Notes under the pieces: model-generated
Seen by the model: the letters and a program-made list of their open reading frames with translations, nothing else
Database searches by the model: none
What the model was told of the DNA's origin: nothing
Position numbers and translations under genes: made by a program
NCBI GenBank assembly: GCA_019856515.1
Contig: CP082230.1
Location: 4,774,001-4,838,000, forward strand
Source: Prolixibacteraceae bacterium
Lineage (GTDB): Bacteria; Bacteroidota; Bacteroidia; Bacteroidales; Prolixibacteraceae
DNA: 64,000 nt
Direction: 5' to 3'
Shown here: positions 26,531 through 33,586 of the stretch, piece by piece
Position numbering within the stretch: the first letter of the stretch is position 1
Layout of the letters: each line of letters opens with the position of its first letter

Positions 26531-27427
26531 ATGAGAATTCTAAGATATTTAACGTTAGCAGTTGTTTTAGCATTTGTAGCTGTTTCATGTGATAACGAAG
26601 ATGATAATGTCACTCCAATGAATGGAGATTTTAATGTCAAAATTGATGGTTTGGCTGATCTAGGAGCTGATTTTACATATGAGGGTTGGGCTATTGTCGA
26701 TGGAGCACCTGTCTCAGTGGGAACATTTAATGTAGATGGTGATGGGCGTATGTCTACCAATAGTTTTACTTTGGATAGAGCTAGTCTAAACAAAGCATCT
26801 GCTTTCGTTGTGACTATTGAGCCGATGCAAGATGCAGATCCTGCCCCTAGTAAAGTACATATTTTAGGAGGAAGTATAGTAAACGGTGAAGCGATGTTGA
26901 GTGTAGATCATGCTACTGCTTTGGGAGTCGACCTTACCTCTGCAATGGGTAAGTATATTTTGGCTACCCCAACAAATGGAGCCGATACTAATGAAAAAAG
27001 TGGTATTTGGTTCCTTGATCTAGCGAGTGGTGCACCCATGGTTGGGTTAACCCTGCCTACACTACCTGATGGTTGGATCTATGAAGGTTGGGCAGTAATA
27101 AATGGACAACCAGTCTCTACTGGTAAATTCTCTTCTGTATCGACAGTAGATCAAAATGATCCATTTAGTGGTGAAATGGCAGGGCCACCATTCCCTGGAG
27201 AAGATTTCTTACACAGTGCTCCTGATGGATTGATGTTCCCAACGGATATTTCAGGTGGTAAGGCAGTTATCTCTATTGAGCCTGTGCCCGATAATAGTGC
27301 TGCACCATTCTTGTTAAAACCTCTTTTTGGAAGTATCCCCGCTGATGCGATGGATCACGTTAACTACCCATTGGATAACAATGCTGCGGCAACAAATCCT
27401 ACTGGTAGTGTAAAGGTTTCAATGTAA
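26531..27427 (+). CDS. Anti-sigma-K (RskA)-like lipoprotein with two repeated domains
   Basis: The 298-residue protein has a lipoprotein signal (MRILRYLTLAVVLAFVAVSC, Cys20). Two homologous modules follow: YEGWAIVDGAPVSVGTFNVDGDG (about 53-75) and YEGWAVINGQPVSTGKFSSVS (about 195-215). Each is followed by a TIEPMQDADPAPSKVHILGGSI-like block (second copy SIEPVPDNSAAPFLLKPLFGSI). The Y/F-x-G-W-x-V/I-x-G-x-P-V-x-x-G-x-F motif is that of the extracytoplasmic RskA-like domain. No cytoplasmic anti-sigma part or TM helix is present and no sigma factor gene is near, so true anti-sigma activity is doubtful. An AGGAG sequence lies 8 nt before the ATG. It is probably cotranscribed with the AhpD-like gene. 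Confidence 0.75.
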   Translation: MRILRYLTLAVVLAFVAVSCDNEDDNVTPMNGDFNVKIDGLADLGADFTYEGWAIVDGAPVSVGTFNVDGDGRMSTNSFTLDRASLNKASAFVVTIEPMQDADPAPSKVHILGGSIVNGEAMLSVDHATALGVDLTSAMGKYILATPTNGADTNEKSGIWFLDLASGAPMVGLTLPTLPDGWIYEGWAVINGQPVSTGKFSSVSTVDQNDPFSGEMAGPPFPGEDFLHSAPDGLMFPTDISGGKAVISIEPVPDNSAAPFLLKPLFGSIPADAMDHVNYPLDNNAAATNPTGSVKVSM

Positions 27428-27582
27428 ATCTTTTTACTGAATTATTTCTAGTTTTTGGACATGAACATGTGGGCATATTTAGTTGTTTCTATAACACTGC
27501 TCACATGTTTTATTTGCAATAATGTGACTTGCTTAGTTCTCGTTATTGATTTTAAAACGAATTAATTTGACCTGTCCTATGA

Positions 27583-27732
27583 TACCAATCTTATGTTGAT
27601 GTGAGGAGTCAATAATGCCAAATATATTATACCCGTGATGGAATCATAGCTTTGCCTGCACTGATGTGATTACACGCAGTTTAAACAATATAGAATGGAA
27701 ATCTACTCCTCATAGAAGTGTGATATTGGTTC
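27583..27732. repeat. Imperfect inverted repeat in the gap before the peroxiredoxin gene
   Basis: The outer 26 nt of each side match at 17 positions (GATACCAATC...TGAGGAGT against ACTCCTCAT...GATATTGGT), spanning about 150 bp with no ORF. It is MITE-like in outline, but no target duplication is visible. The rest of the 27428-27768 gap holds nothing recognised. Confidence 0.3.
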
Positions 27733-27768
27733 TACCTTTAGAAACGTTTAATTAATTCTTGAATTATT

Positions 27769-28356
27769 ATGAAGTACTTAATTGTATTATTTTTGTTTAT
27801 GGCTCAGTTAACTAGTGCGCAATTACCCAAAGATCCTAAAGATATCTCTCCACTACTTATTGGTGAAAACATACCAAAAGTGAGTGTAAAAAAAGTGGAT
27901 GGCACCGACATCCCTATGAAGGATGTTCTAAACAGTAAGAAGAGTGTCCTGGTCTTTTACCGAGGCGGATGGTGTCCTTATTGTAACCTACATCTTTCAG
28001 AACTGCAAAAGGCTGAGAGCGAAATTCTAGAGTTAGGCTATCAAATAGTTGCAATAAGTCCTGATTCTCCAAAGAACCTACAGAAAACTGAAGAGAAGGA
28101 TGAGATAAAGTATCAACTTTTCTCAGATGCGAATGGAGAGTTGATTAAAGCGATGGGGATCGGTTTTAAGGCTCCATTTAAATATAACTTGATGTTAAAG
28201 AGTAAGAGTGGTGGAGAAAATGAGGATTCACTACTTCCAGTACCATCTGTTTTTGTCGTAGATGAAAATGGCACTATTCTATTTGAATATATCGACCCTG
28301 ATTATAAAACTCGTTTGTCATCCAAGTTGTTGTTGGCCGTGTTGAAAAATATTTAA
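27769..28356 (+). CDS. Secreted peroxiredoxin-like (AhpC/TSA) protein
   Basis: The 195-residue protein has a signal peptide (MKYLIVLFLFMAQLTSAQ). A thioredoxin-fold AhpC/TSA domain follows with VLVFYRGGWCPYCNLHLSELQ (WCPYC at 68-72), VAISPDSP, LFSDANGELIKAMGI and PVPSVFVVDENGTILFEY. The CPYC pair suggests thiol peroxidase or disulfide reductase activity in the periplasm. It is followed after 14 nt by a secreted DsrE-family gene, so the two form an operon and probably act in the same redox process. Confidence 0.9.
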   Translation: MKYLIVLFLFMAQLTSAQLPKDPKDISPLLIGENIPKVSVKKVDGTDIPMKDVLNSKKSVLVFYRGGWCPYCNLHLSELQKAESEILELGYQIVAISPDSPKNLQKTEEKDEIKYQLFSDANGELIKAMGIGFKAPFKYNLMLKSKSGGENEDSLLPVPSVFVVDENGTILFEYIDPDYKTRLSSKLLLAVLKNI

Positions 28357-28370
28357 ACTAAACGTTACTT

Positions 28371-28796
28371 ATGAAGAACTTTATTGTTTTGTGTTTGACA
28401 TTGGCATCGCTGATGGTACTTACTCCATTCGAGAGCAATGCACAAGTAAAAAAAGATGATGATAAACTTGCTGTTTTATGGACTAGCGATGATCCATATG
28501 TTGCCGATAGAGTTGCACTAATGTATACACATGCTGCTGCACGAAATCACCTTTTCAAAGAGGTCACATTGATCATATGGGGGCCTTCTGCTAAGTTGGT
28601 TGCAGAGAATAAGAAGATACAGAAGAAGTTGATGCAGATGAAAAAGGATGGTGTGAAGATCAGAGCATGTATTGCATGTGCTACAGCCTATGATGTGGTG
28701 GATGATTTGAAACAACTAAACTTTGAAGTTGCTCCAATGGCGATACCTCTAACAGATTATCTAAAGGATGACCAGACTAAGGTGTTGACATTCTAA
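28371..28796 (+). CDS. DsrE family protein with signal peptide
   Basis: The 141-residue protein has a signal peptide (MKNFIVLCLTLASLMVLTPFESNAQ). The DsrE/DsrF fold signature follows: LAVLWTSDDPYVADRVALMYTHAAARNHLFKEVTLIIWGPSAKL, and a Cys motif VKIRACIACATAYDV with two Cys spaced by two residues. DsrE-like proteins handle sulfane sulfur or bind metals; the periplasmic form here and its operon partner (peroxiredoxin-like) suggest a thiol or persulfide redox role. Precise function is unknown. Confidence 0.88.
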   Translation: MKNFIVLCLTLASLMVLTPFESNAQVKKDDDKLAVLWTSDDPYVADRVALMYTHAAARNHLFKEVTLIIWGPSAKLVAENKKIQKKLMQMKKDGVKIRACIACATAYDVVDDLKQLNFEVAPMAIPLTDYLKDDQTKVLTF

Positions 28797-28873
28797 TGGT
28801 TGTAGGTGTTTGTTGTTTAAAACCATCTTTAGATAATAACGGCATAATGTTCCTTTAACTCTTGTAGGGATTA

Positions 28874-28907
28874 ATTCAGCACTGTAGGTCTACCTACGGT
28901 GCTGAAT
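28874..28907 (+). terminator. Hairpin downstream of the DsrE gene
   Basis: A 15-bp stem (ATTCAGCACTGTAGG / CCTACGGTGCTGAAT, one T-G pair) has loop TCTA. It lacks a strong T run, so it may be an RNA end stabiliser instead of a terminator. Confidence 0.5.
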
Positions 28908-29494
28908 CGTGTTAAAACGTTTGATGTTTAGATCGATCCTCTTTGGAGCAAACTCTAATTTGTCTCATTCGAAACGCTACCCGAATAAGACGTACTCCAA
29001 TAACTGTGATGGAATCTTCAATGTGTTAGAGTAGTTCTGATCTCTCATTTTTCTCGACCCTATCTGATTTGTTTAAGGTGTCGTATCCACCTTTGATGGT
29101 TCTCTTAGAGACATCAAAGCTCCTTTCCCCTGCCTTTCCCCTGAGCTTCCCCTGCATTGGCTTGGAAAATGTTCAACGATTATCCGATAATGGTCCATCA
29201 TTTTACCTGAATCGATGGATCATTCTCGAAGCATTCTCGGACATCTCTCGAATAATTGCAGGGGAAAGGCAGGGGAAAGGCGCTTTATATCCCCTGTCTG
29301 CTTCTATTTGTATTTCTATCATGATTGGTTCTTTCATTATGTTCTCATGTAAGAGGTGTTTATGGGTTGATGTTTTTGTTTTTCATTTTGAGGGCTTGTG
29401 GATGATTTAATCGCTATATGGGTTCTGTAAAAAGCTTATAAGGAGCTTATATTGCCATTTTTATTAAAAAAAGAGTGTTTTTTTTCATTCTTGC
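28908..29494. other. Non-coding region upstream of rpsU, dominated by inverted repeats
   Basis: No reading frame here shows coding character. The region holds a CTTTGATG/CATCAAAG hairpin (29091-29119, inner TCTC/GAGA), then the large repeat at 29122-29280. It looks less AT-rich than its surroundings around the repeat. Confidence 0.5.
29122..29280. repeat. Perfect 22-bp inverted repeat built of tandem 11-mers
   Basis: The left arm (29122-29143) is CCTTTCCCCTG twice, followed by a degenerate third copy AGCTTCCCCTG. The right arm (29259-29280) is CAGGGGAAAGG twice, an exact reverse complement. The 115-bp interior contains smaller dyads, ATTATCCGATAAT and GGTCCATC/GATGGATC. A further CCCCTG lies at about 29291. 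It could be a cruciform or regulatory element, or a non-autonomous mobile repeat. Confidence 0.75.
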
Positions 29495-29525
29495 TTTGTC
29501 TGTGTGATGAAAAAATGTAAATTTG
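29495..29525 (+). promoter_or_regulatory. Promoter of rpsU
   Basis: TTTG (29495-29498), 19 nt, TAAATTTG (29518-29525), then CGCCC. This is a full Bacteroidota consensus. It implies a 5' UTR of about 170 nt. Confidence 0.75.
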
Positions 29526-29595
29526 CGCCCGAAACGATGAGATCATCCTTTCATGTATTCCCACCATATAATTGTAATTTGTTAATTAAAGTCAT

Positions 29596-29640
29596 ATGCT
29601 GGAGGTGTATACATTGAAAATGAAAAAGGGTTTACGATAG
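29596..29640 (+). CDS. Possible leader peptide in the rpsU 5' UTR
   Basis: A 15-codon frame (ATG 29596 to TAG 29638-29640, MLEVYTLKMKKGLR). A strong Shine-Dalgarno GGAGGTG (29601-29607) lies inside it, ideally placed for the in-frame TTG at 29614 (7 nt after GGAGGT) or usable for ATG 29620, which would give the shorter peptides MKMKKGLR or MKKGLR. The frame is not that of rpsU and ends 62 nt before the rpsU ATG. Whether it is translated is unknown. Confidence 0.4.
   Translation: MLEVYTLKMKKGLR
29601..29607 (+). promoter_or_regulatory. Strong Shine-Dalgarno in the rpsU leader
   Basis: GGAGGTG matches seven bases of the anti-SD complement. SD sites are rare in this lineage because bS21, bS18 and bS6 hide the anti-SD; one in the bS21 mRNA leader fits feedback control by bS21. 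rpsU itself has no SD before its ATG. A weak AAATCAA/TTGATTT hairpin with a T-rich tail follows at 29650-29675. Confidence 0.5.
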
Positions 29641-29702
29641 GATGTTTACAAATCAAAAATTGATTTTTATTTTTAAGTTTAGTAATTATAATATTTTAAA
29701 AA

Positions 29703-29894
29703 ATGATCGTAATACCAATTAAAGAAGGCGAAAATATCGAGAGAGCTCTTAAGCGTTTTAAGCGTAAATTCGAAAAAACAGGTACTGTAAAAGAATTAAG
29801 AGGCCGTAAGCATTTCGTAAAGCCATCTATTAGAAGAAGAGAAGAAGTTAAGAAAGCTATCTATATCGAGCAATTGCACCGTGAGGAAGATTAA
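29703..29894 (+). CDS. rpsU: 30S ribosomal protein bS21
   Basis: The 63-residue basic protein has the S21 signature VIPIKEGENIERALKRFKRKFEKTGTVKELRGRKHFVKPSIRRREEVKKA. In Bacteroidota bS21 sits on the platform of the 30S subunit and helps sequester the anti-Shine-Dalgarno end of 16S rRNA. The gene has a full promoter and its own terminator. Its 5' UTR is unusually long for the organism and carries an SD-led mini-ORF. Confidence 0.97.
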   Translation: MIVIPIKEGENIERALKRFKRKFEKTGTVKELRGRKHFVKPSIRRREEVKKAIYIEQLHREED

Positions 29895-29921
29895 TCTTCT
29901 ATAGATTGTTTTATATCATAT

Positions 29922-29963
29922 AAAAGAGGTTGTTTCAATTATTGAAGCAACCTCTTTTTTTTT
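29922..29963 (+). terminator. Terminator of rpsU
   Basis: AAAAGAGGTTG / CAACCTCTTTT with an inner TTTCAA/TTGAA pairing, followed by nine T. Very strong. Confidence 0.92.
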
Positions 29964-30003
29964 GTTTGTAGCTTCTTTGTATCTTGCTGTAAAATATTTG
30001 TGT

Positions 30004-30885
30004 ATGGGGTTGGATGATTTTATAAACTTTTTGCAGTATGAGAAGCGACTGTCTTCTTATACCGTAGTTGCTTATCGCATTGATTTGAACCAGTTTTGTA
30101 GTTTCGCCGAAGATATGGTTGACTCTTTTGATTGGAGGGAGGTGGATTCATTTCTTGTAAGAGAGTGGGTGGTTTACTTAATGGGAAAGGGTATGGCTCC
30201 TCGTACTGTGCATCGTAAGATATCTGCATTAAAGTCGATGTATCGTTTTTTCTTGGTAAATGAATATGTGGAGAAGGATCCGACATCTTTAGTTGTGCTG
30301 CCCAAGATAAGAAAGAAGTTGCCTTTCTTCGTTCGAATAAGGGAGATGGATAATTTATTAGATCATGATTGGTTTTCTAGTGATTTTTCGGGTTTGAGAG
30401 ATCGTGCTATTCTGCATGTTTTTTATGGAACAGGCATGCGTTTGTCTGAATTGGTGGGGTTGCAGATCCAAAATATCGACTTAAGTCAGAAAAAAATGAA
30501 AGTTCTTGGTAAAGGTAATAAGGAACGCATTATTCCATTTAATGATGAGTTATGTCATGTGGTGTCTAGTTATTTAGAGGCTAGAAAGAGCGTTTTTGGG
30601 GATCTGGAAGGCGTTCTTTTTTTAACAGACAAGGGTGAACAAGTGTACCATAAATTTGTTTATAGGGTAGTAAAACGTTATCTTGCTAAAGTCTCGACAG
30701 TGTCGAAGAAGAGTCCACACGTGTTGCGCCATTCTTATGCTACGCATATGATGAATTCTGGGGCAGACTTAAGGGCTATACAGGAGTTATTAGGGCATGC
30801 AAGTTTAGCGAGCACGGAGGTGTATACGCATACGACGTTTGAGAAATTAAGGAAAGTTTACAAACAAGCCCATACTAGGGGTTAA
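30004..30885 (+). CDS. xerC: Tyrosine recombinase XerC/XerD
   Basis: The 293-residue protein has the N-terminal SAM-like core-binding domain (FINFLQYEKRLSSYTVVAYRIDLNQF) and a catalytic domain. Catalytic residues are R146 (GTGMRLSEL), K170 (VLGKGNKER), H239 and R242 (HVLRHSYATHM), H265 (LLGHASLAS) and Y274 (TEVYTH). The start at 30004 is the one that begins with the conserved MGLDDF; a TTG 14 codons upstream overlaps the rpsU terminator. Expected role: resolution of chromosome dimers at dif. The position between rpsU and hpf is typical for Bacteroidota and argues against a mobile integrase. Confidence 0.92.
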   Translation: MGLDDFINFLQYEKRLSSYTVVAYRIDLNQFCSFAEDMVDSFDWREVDSFLVREWVVYLMGKGMAPRTVHRKISALKSMYRFFLVNEYVEKDPTSLVVLPKIRKKLPFFVRIREMDNLLDHDWFSSDFSGLRDRAILHVFYGTGMRLSELVGLQIQNIDLSQKKMKVLGKGNKERIIPFNDELCHVVSSYLEARKSVFGDLEGVLFLTDKGEQVYHKFVYRVVKRYLAKVSTVSKKSPHVLRHSYATHMMNSGADLRAIQELLGHASLASTEVYTHTTFEKLRKVYKQAHTRG

Positions 30886-30890
30886 AAGAT

Positions 30891-30897
30891 GGAGGAG
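30891..30897 (+). promoter_or_regulatory. Strong Shine-Dalgarno fixing the hpf start
   Basis: GGAGGAG lies 6 nt before ATG 30904, supporting that start over the ATG at 30889, which overlaps the SD itself. Confidence 0.65.
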
Positions 30898-30903
30898 TGT
30901 TAT

Positions 30904-31206
30904 ATGAATGTTACATTTCAATCTGTACAATTCAAGGCTGATCAGAAGTTGTTAGACTTTACGGAAAAAAAAGTTGCAAAATTAGATCAGTATTTAGATT
31001 CAATTATTGGGGCTGAAGTGATTTTCCGTGTTGTTCCAGGTCAGGATAAAGAGAATAAAGTAGCTGAACTTAAGCTATCTATCCCTGATCATGATTATTT
31101 ATTTGCAAAGAAAAATGCTGTGTCATTTGAAGAGGCTGTAGATTTAGCTGTGTCTGCTGTTAAGCATCAGTTAGAGCGTGTAAAAGAAAAGTCTCGATTT
31201 AAATAG
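30904..31206 (+). CDS. hpf: Ribosome hibernation promoting factor (HPF/RaiA family, short form)
   Basis: The 100-residue protein shows the beta-alpha-beta-beta-beta-alpha HPF fold: MNVTFQSVQFKADQKLLDFTEKKVAKLDQYLDSIIGAEVIFRVV, then NKVAELKLSIPDHDYLFAKKNAVSFEEAVDLAVSAVKHQLERVKEK. HPF binds the 30S decoding site in stationary phase and inactivates ribosomes. The short length lacks the C-terminal dimerisation domain of long HPF. It follows xerC with an 18-nt gap and is one of the few genes here with a strong SD. Confidence 0.93.
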   Translation: MNVTFQSVQFKADQKLLDFTEKKVAKLDQYLDSIIGAEVIFRVVPGQDKENKVAELKLSIPDHDYLFAKKNAVSFEEAVDLAVSAVKHQLERVKEKSRFK

Positions 31207-31223
31207 AAAAAAGTTCAAGTAAA

Positions 31224-31256
31224 TTTGTATTTTACTTGAAAATGTTTTTACATTTG
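31224..31256 (+). promoter_or_regulatory. Promoter of the tRNA-Tyr/tuf transcript
   Basis: TTTG (31224-31227), 21 nt, TACATTTG (31249-31256), then CAC. Transcription should start about 45 nt before the tRNA. Confidence 0.65.
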
Positions 31257-31307
31257 CACACCATTTCATCCATCGTGAGAAGTGGTGTGTTTTTATGTTA
31301 TAGAAAT

Positions 31308-31390
31308 GGGGAGATACCAAAGCGGCCAACTGGGGCAGACTGTAACTCTGCTGTCTTACGACTTCGTAGGTTCGAATCCTGCTCTCCCCA
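31308..31390 (+). tRNA. tRNA-Tyr (GTA anticodon)
   Basis: An 83-nt cloverleaf: acceptor GGGGAGA / TCTCCCC with discriminator A; anticodon loop ACTGTAACT with GTA; a long variable arm (TGTCTTACGACTT region) as in class II tRNA-Tyr; and the T-loop GGTTCGAATCC. CCA is not encoded. It lies directly before tuf in the same transcript. Confidence 0.96.
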
Positions 31391-31468
31391 CGTATGTTTC
31401 TCAATGTAGAAATATGAAAAGTAATTTTTTAACTGATTTTTTTTAGAATCTAATTTTTTATTGGAGTT

Positions 31469-32650
31469 ATGGCTAAAGAACATTTTGATAGATCCAAAGA
31501 CCATGTTAACATTGGTACTATTGGTCACGTAGACCACGGTAAAACTACTTTGACAGCTGCTATTACAAAAGTATTGGCAGACAAAGGTTTTTCAGAAGCT
31601 CGTGATTTCGATCAAATCGATAACGCACCTGAAGAAAAAGAACGTGGTATTACTATTAATACTGCTCACGTTGAGTATGAAACAGCAAATCGTCACTATG
31701 CTCACGTAGACTGTCCAGGTCACGCTGACTACGTTAAGAACATGGTTACTGGTGCTGCTCAAATGGATGGTGCTATTCTTGTATGTGCTGCAACTGATGG
31801 TCCTATGCCTCAGACACGTGAGCATATCCTACTAGCTAAGCAGGTAAACGTACCTAAAATCGTTGTTTTCTTGAACAAGGTTGATATGGTAGATGATGAG
31901 GAGCTTTTAGAGCTTGTAGAGATGGAAGTTACTGAACTTCTTGAATTCTACGATTTCGAAGGATCTCCAGTTGTTATGGGTTCAGCTCTTGGTGGATTGA
32001 ACGGCGAGCAAGAGTGGGTAGACAAAATCATGGAATTGATGGATGCAGTTGATTCATGGATTCCACTTCCTCCACGTGATATGGATAAGCCATTCTTGAT
32101 GCCAGTTGAGGATGTATTCTCTATTACTGGTCGTGGTACTGTAGCAACAGGACGTATCGAAACTGGTGTTATTCACACTGGTGATGAGATGGAAATTATT
32201 GGTCTTGGAGCTGAAGGTAAGAAAACTGTTTGTACTGGAGTTGAGATGTTCCGTAAGATTCTTGATGATGGACAAGCTGGTGATAACGTTGGTCTATTGA
32301 TGCGTGGTGTTGATAAGAAAGAGATCAAGCGTGGTCAAATTCTTGCTAAGCCAGGTACAATTACTCCTCACACTAAGTTTAAGGCTGAGGTTTATGTACT
32401 TAAGAAAGAAGAAGGTGGACGTCACACTCCATTCCATAATAAATACCGTCCTCAGTTCTACCTACGTACTCTTGACGTAACAGGTGAGATTACTCTTCCT
32501 GAAGGAACTGAGATGGTTATGCCTGGTGATAACGTTACAATTAATGTTGAGCTTATCTACCCAGTTGCATTGAACCAAGGTCTTCGTTTCGCTATCCGTG
32601 AAGGTGGACGTACAGTTGGTGCAGGTCAGGTAACTGAGATTGTTGAATAA
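31469..32650 (+). CDS. tuf: Translation elongation factor EF-Tu
   Basis: The 393-residue GTPase delivers aminoacyl-tRNA to the ribosome. G1 GHVDHGKTT (residues 19-27), G2 RGITINT, G3 DCPGHADY, G4 NKVDMVDD and G5 GSALGGL are all present. Domain II has [13 protein letters not shown] and domain III the C-terminal [20 protein letters not shown] lies only 2 nt before the ATG, too close for a normal SD. Codon bias is strong, as expected of a very abundant protein. Confidence 0.98.
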   Translation: MAKEHFDRSKDHVNIGTIGHVDHGKTTLTAAITKVLADKGFSEARDFDQIDNAPEEKERGITINTAHVEYETANRHYAHVDCPGHADYVKNMVTGAAQMDGAILVCAATDGPMPQTREHILLAKQVNVPKIVVFLNKVDMVDDEELLELVEMEVTELLEFYDFEGSPVVMGSALGGLNGEQEWVDKIMELMDAVDSWIPLPPRDMDKPFLMPVEDVFSITGRGTVATGRIETGVIHTGDEMEIIGLGAEGKKTVCTGVEMFRKILDDGQAGDNVGLLMRGVDKKEIKRGQILAKPGTITPHTKFKAEVYVLKKEEGGRHTPFHNKYRPQFYLRTLDVTGEITLPEGTEMVMPGDNVTINVELIYPVALNQGLRFAIREGGRTVGAGQVTEIVE

Positions 32651-32685
32651 TTTGTTGTTATTTCAATGAATTAAATATACTTTTG
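32651..32685 (+). promoter_or_regulatory. Promoter of the secE-nusG-rpl operon
   Basis: TTTG (32651-32654), 23 nt, TACTTTTG (32678-32685), then CGG. The -7 box matches TAnnTTTG; the spacer is at the long end of the range. Confidence 0.5.
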
Positions 32686-32711
32686 CGGTTCCTATTCGTG
32701 GGAACCGCAAA
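32682..32711 (+). terminator. Hairpin between tuf and secE
   Basis: An 11-bp perfect stem TTTGCGGTTCC / GGAACCGCAAA with an 8-nt loop. It overlaps the predicted -7 box and has only a weak T tail, so it may end tuf mRNA or stabilise its 3' end. It occupies the place where many Bacteroidota carry tRNA-Trp. Confidence 0.5.
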
Positions 32712-32800
32712 TTTACGGATATGTCTAAGCTGGAGATGAATTAAGATTTCGATTATCTTATATCCGACAAAAGAACTCGTCTAAATTAAACAGTCGATAT

Positions 32801-32992
32801 ATGAAAGTATTAGCTTATATTAAAGATTCTTATAACGAGTTGGTCTACAAAGTTAGTTGGCCAAGTCGGAAGGAGTTAATTAATAGCGCATTAGTTGTTA
32901 TGGTTGCTTCTTTTATAATTGCACTGTTGGTGTTTGTGGTTGATTTCTCTTTTGAGAAATTAACAGGGATGCTTTACGGTTTATTTTTCTAA
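32801..32992 (+). CDS. secE: Preprotein translocase subunit SecE
   Basis: The 63-residue protein has the short SecE form: an amphipathic N-terminal helix with YNELVYKVSWPSRKELINSALVV (the conserved WPSR/K motif) and a single TM helix (MVASFIIALLVFVVDFSF). It is part of the SecYEG channel in the inner membrane. It starts the secE-nusG-rplKAJL-rpoBC block, 18 nt before nusG. Confidence 0.95.
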   Translation: MKVLAYIKDSYNELVYKVSWPSRKELINSALVVMVASFIIALLVFVVDFSFEKLTGMLYGLFF

Positions 32993-32999
32993 AATTGCT

Positions 33000-33005
33000 G
33001 GAGGT
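33000..33005 (+). promoter_or_regulatory. Strong Shine-Dalgarno of nusG
   Basis: GGAGGT lies 5 nt before the nusG ATG. The 10-mer TGCTGGAGGT is shared with the rpsU leader SD. Confidence 0.6.
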
Positions 33006-33010
33006 CGAAA

Positions 33011-33559
33011 ATGAGTGTGGATACAAAAAAATGGTATGTTCTTCGGGCTGTCGGAGGTAAAGAAAAGAAAGTCAAAGAGTATATCGAGGCTGAGATCGCA
33101 AATTTAGGTCTCCAGGATTATGTTTCTCAAGTTTTGATCCCGACTGAAAAGGTGTATCAAATACGTAATGGTAAGAAGATAACAAAAGAGAGAATCTCGC
33201 TTCCTGGTTATATTCTTATTGAGGCTGCGTTAGTAGGAGAGGTTCCTCATATTTTGAAGAGCGTTTCTAATGTTATTGGCTTTTTAGCTGATACTAAGAC
33301 GAACGAGCCTATACCTATGCGTCAAAGCGAGGTGAATCGTATTTTGGGTACCATGGATGATGCAGAGGAGACACTAGAGGCTTCTGGTGTTGATTTTGTT
33401 ATGGGAGAGACTGTGAAAGTTATCGATGGACCATTTGACGGCTTTAATGGCCTCGTTGAGGAAGTTAACGAGGAGAAAAAGAAGCTGAAAGTGATGGTTA
33501 AGATTTTCGGTAGAAAGACTCCTTTGGAGCTTGGCTATATGCAAGTCGAAAAGGAGTAG
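33011..33559 (+). CDS. nusG: Transcription termination/antitermination protein NusG
   Basis: The 182-residue protein has an NGN domain (KKWYVLRAVGGKEKKVKEYIEAEI, LIPTEKVYQIRNGKKITKERISLPGYILIEA, NVIGFL) and a C-terminal KOW domain (GETVKVIDGPFDGFNGLVEEVNEEKKKLKVMVKIFGRKTPLELGYMQVEK). It couples RNA polymerase to Rho or ribosomes. It is preceded by a strong SD, unlike most genes around it. Confidence 0.97.
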   Translation: MSVDTKKWYVLRAVGGKEKKVKEYIEAEIANLGLQDYVSQVLIPTEKVYQIRNGKKITKERISLPGYILIEAALVGEVPHILKSVSNVIGFLADTKTNEPIPMRQSEVNRILGTMDDAEETLEASGVDFVMGETVKVIDGPFDGFNGLVEEVNEEKKKLKVMVKIFGRKTPLELGYMQVEKE

Positions 33560-33586
33560 TTATAATTTATTTCAACTTATTACATT

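Noticed and set aside
29069..29410. 113-codon + strand reading frame in the inverted-repeat region
   Set aside because: It runs through the repeat arms, has no SD or promoter and no recognisable domain; composition follows the repeats and not a protein.
30004..30885. Integrase marking a mobile island
   Set aside because: The gene sits in the conserved rpsU-hpf-tuf order with matching composition and no att repeats around the tRNA-Tyr, so it is the housekeeping Xer.
32651..32800. tRNA-Trp between tuf and secE
   Set aside because: No cloverleaf or CCA anticodon context exists; only a single hairpin is present.
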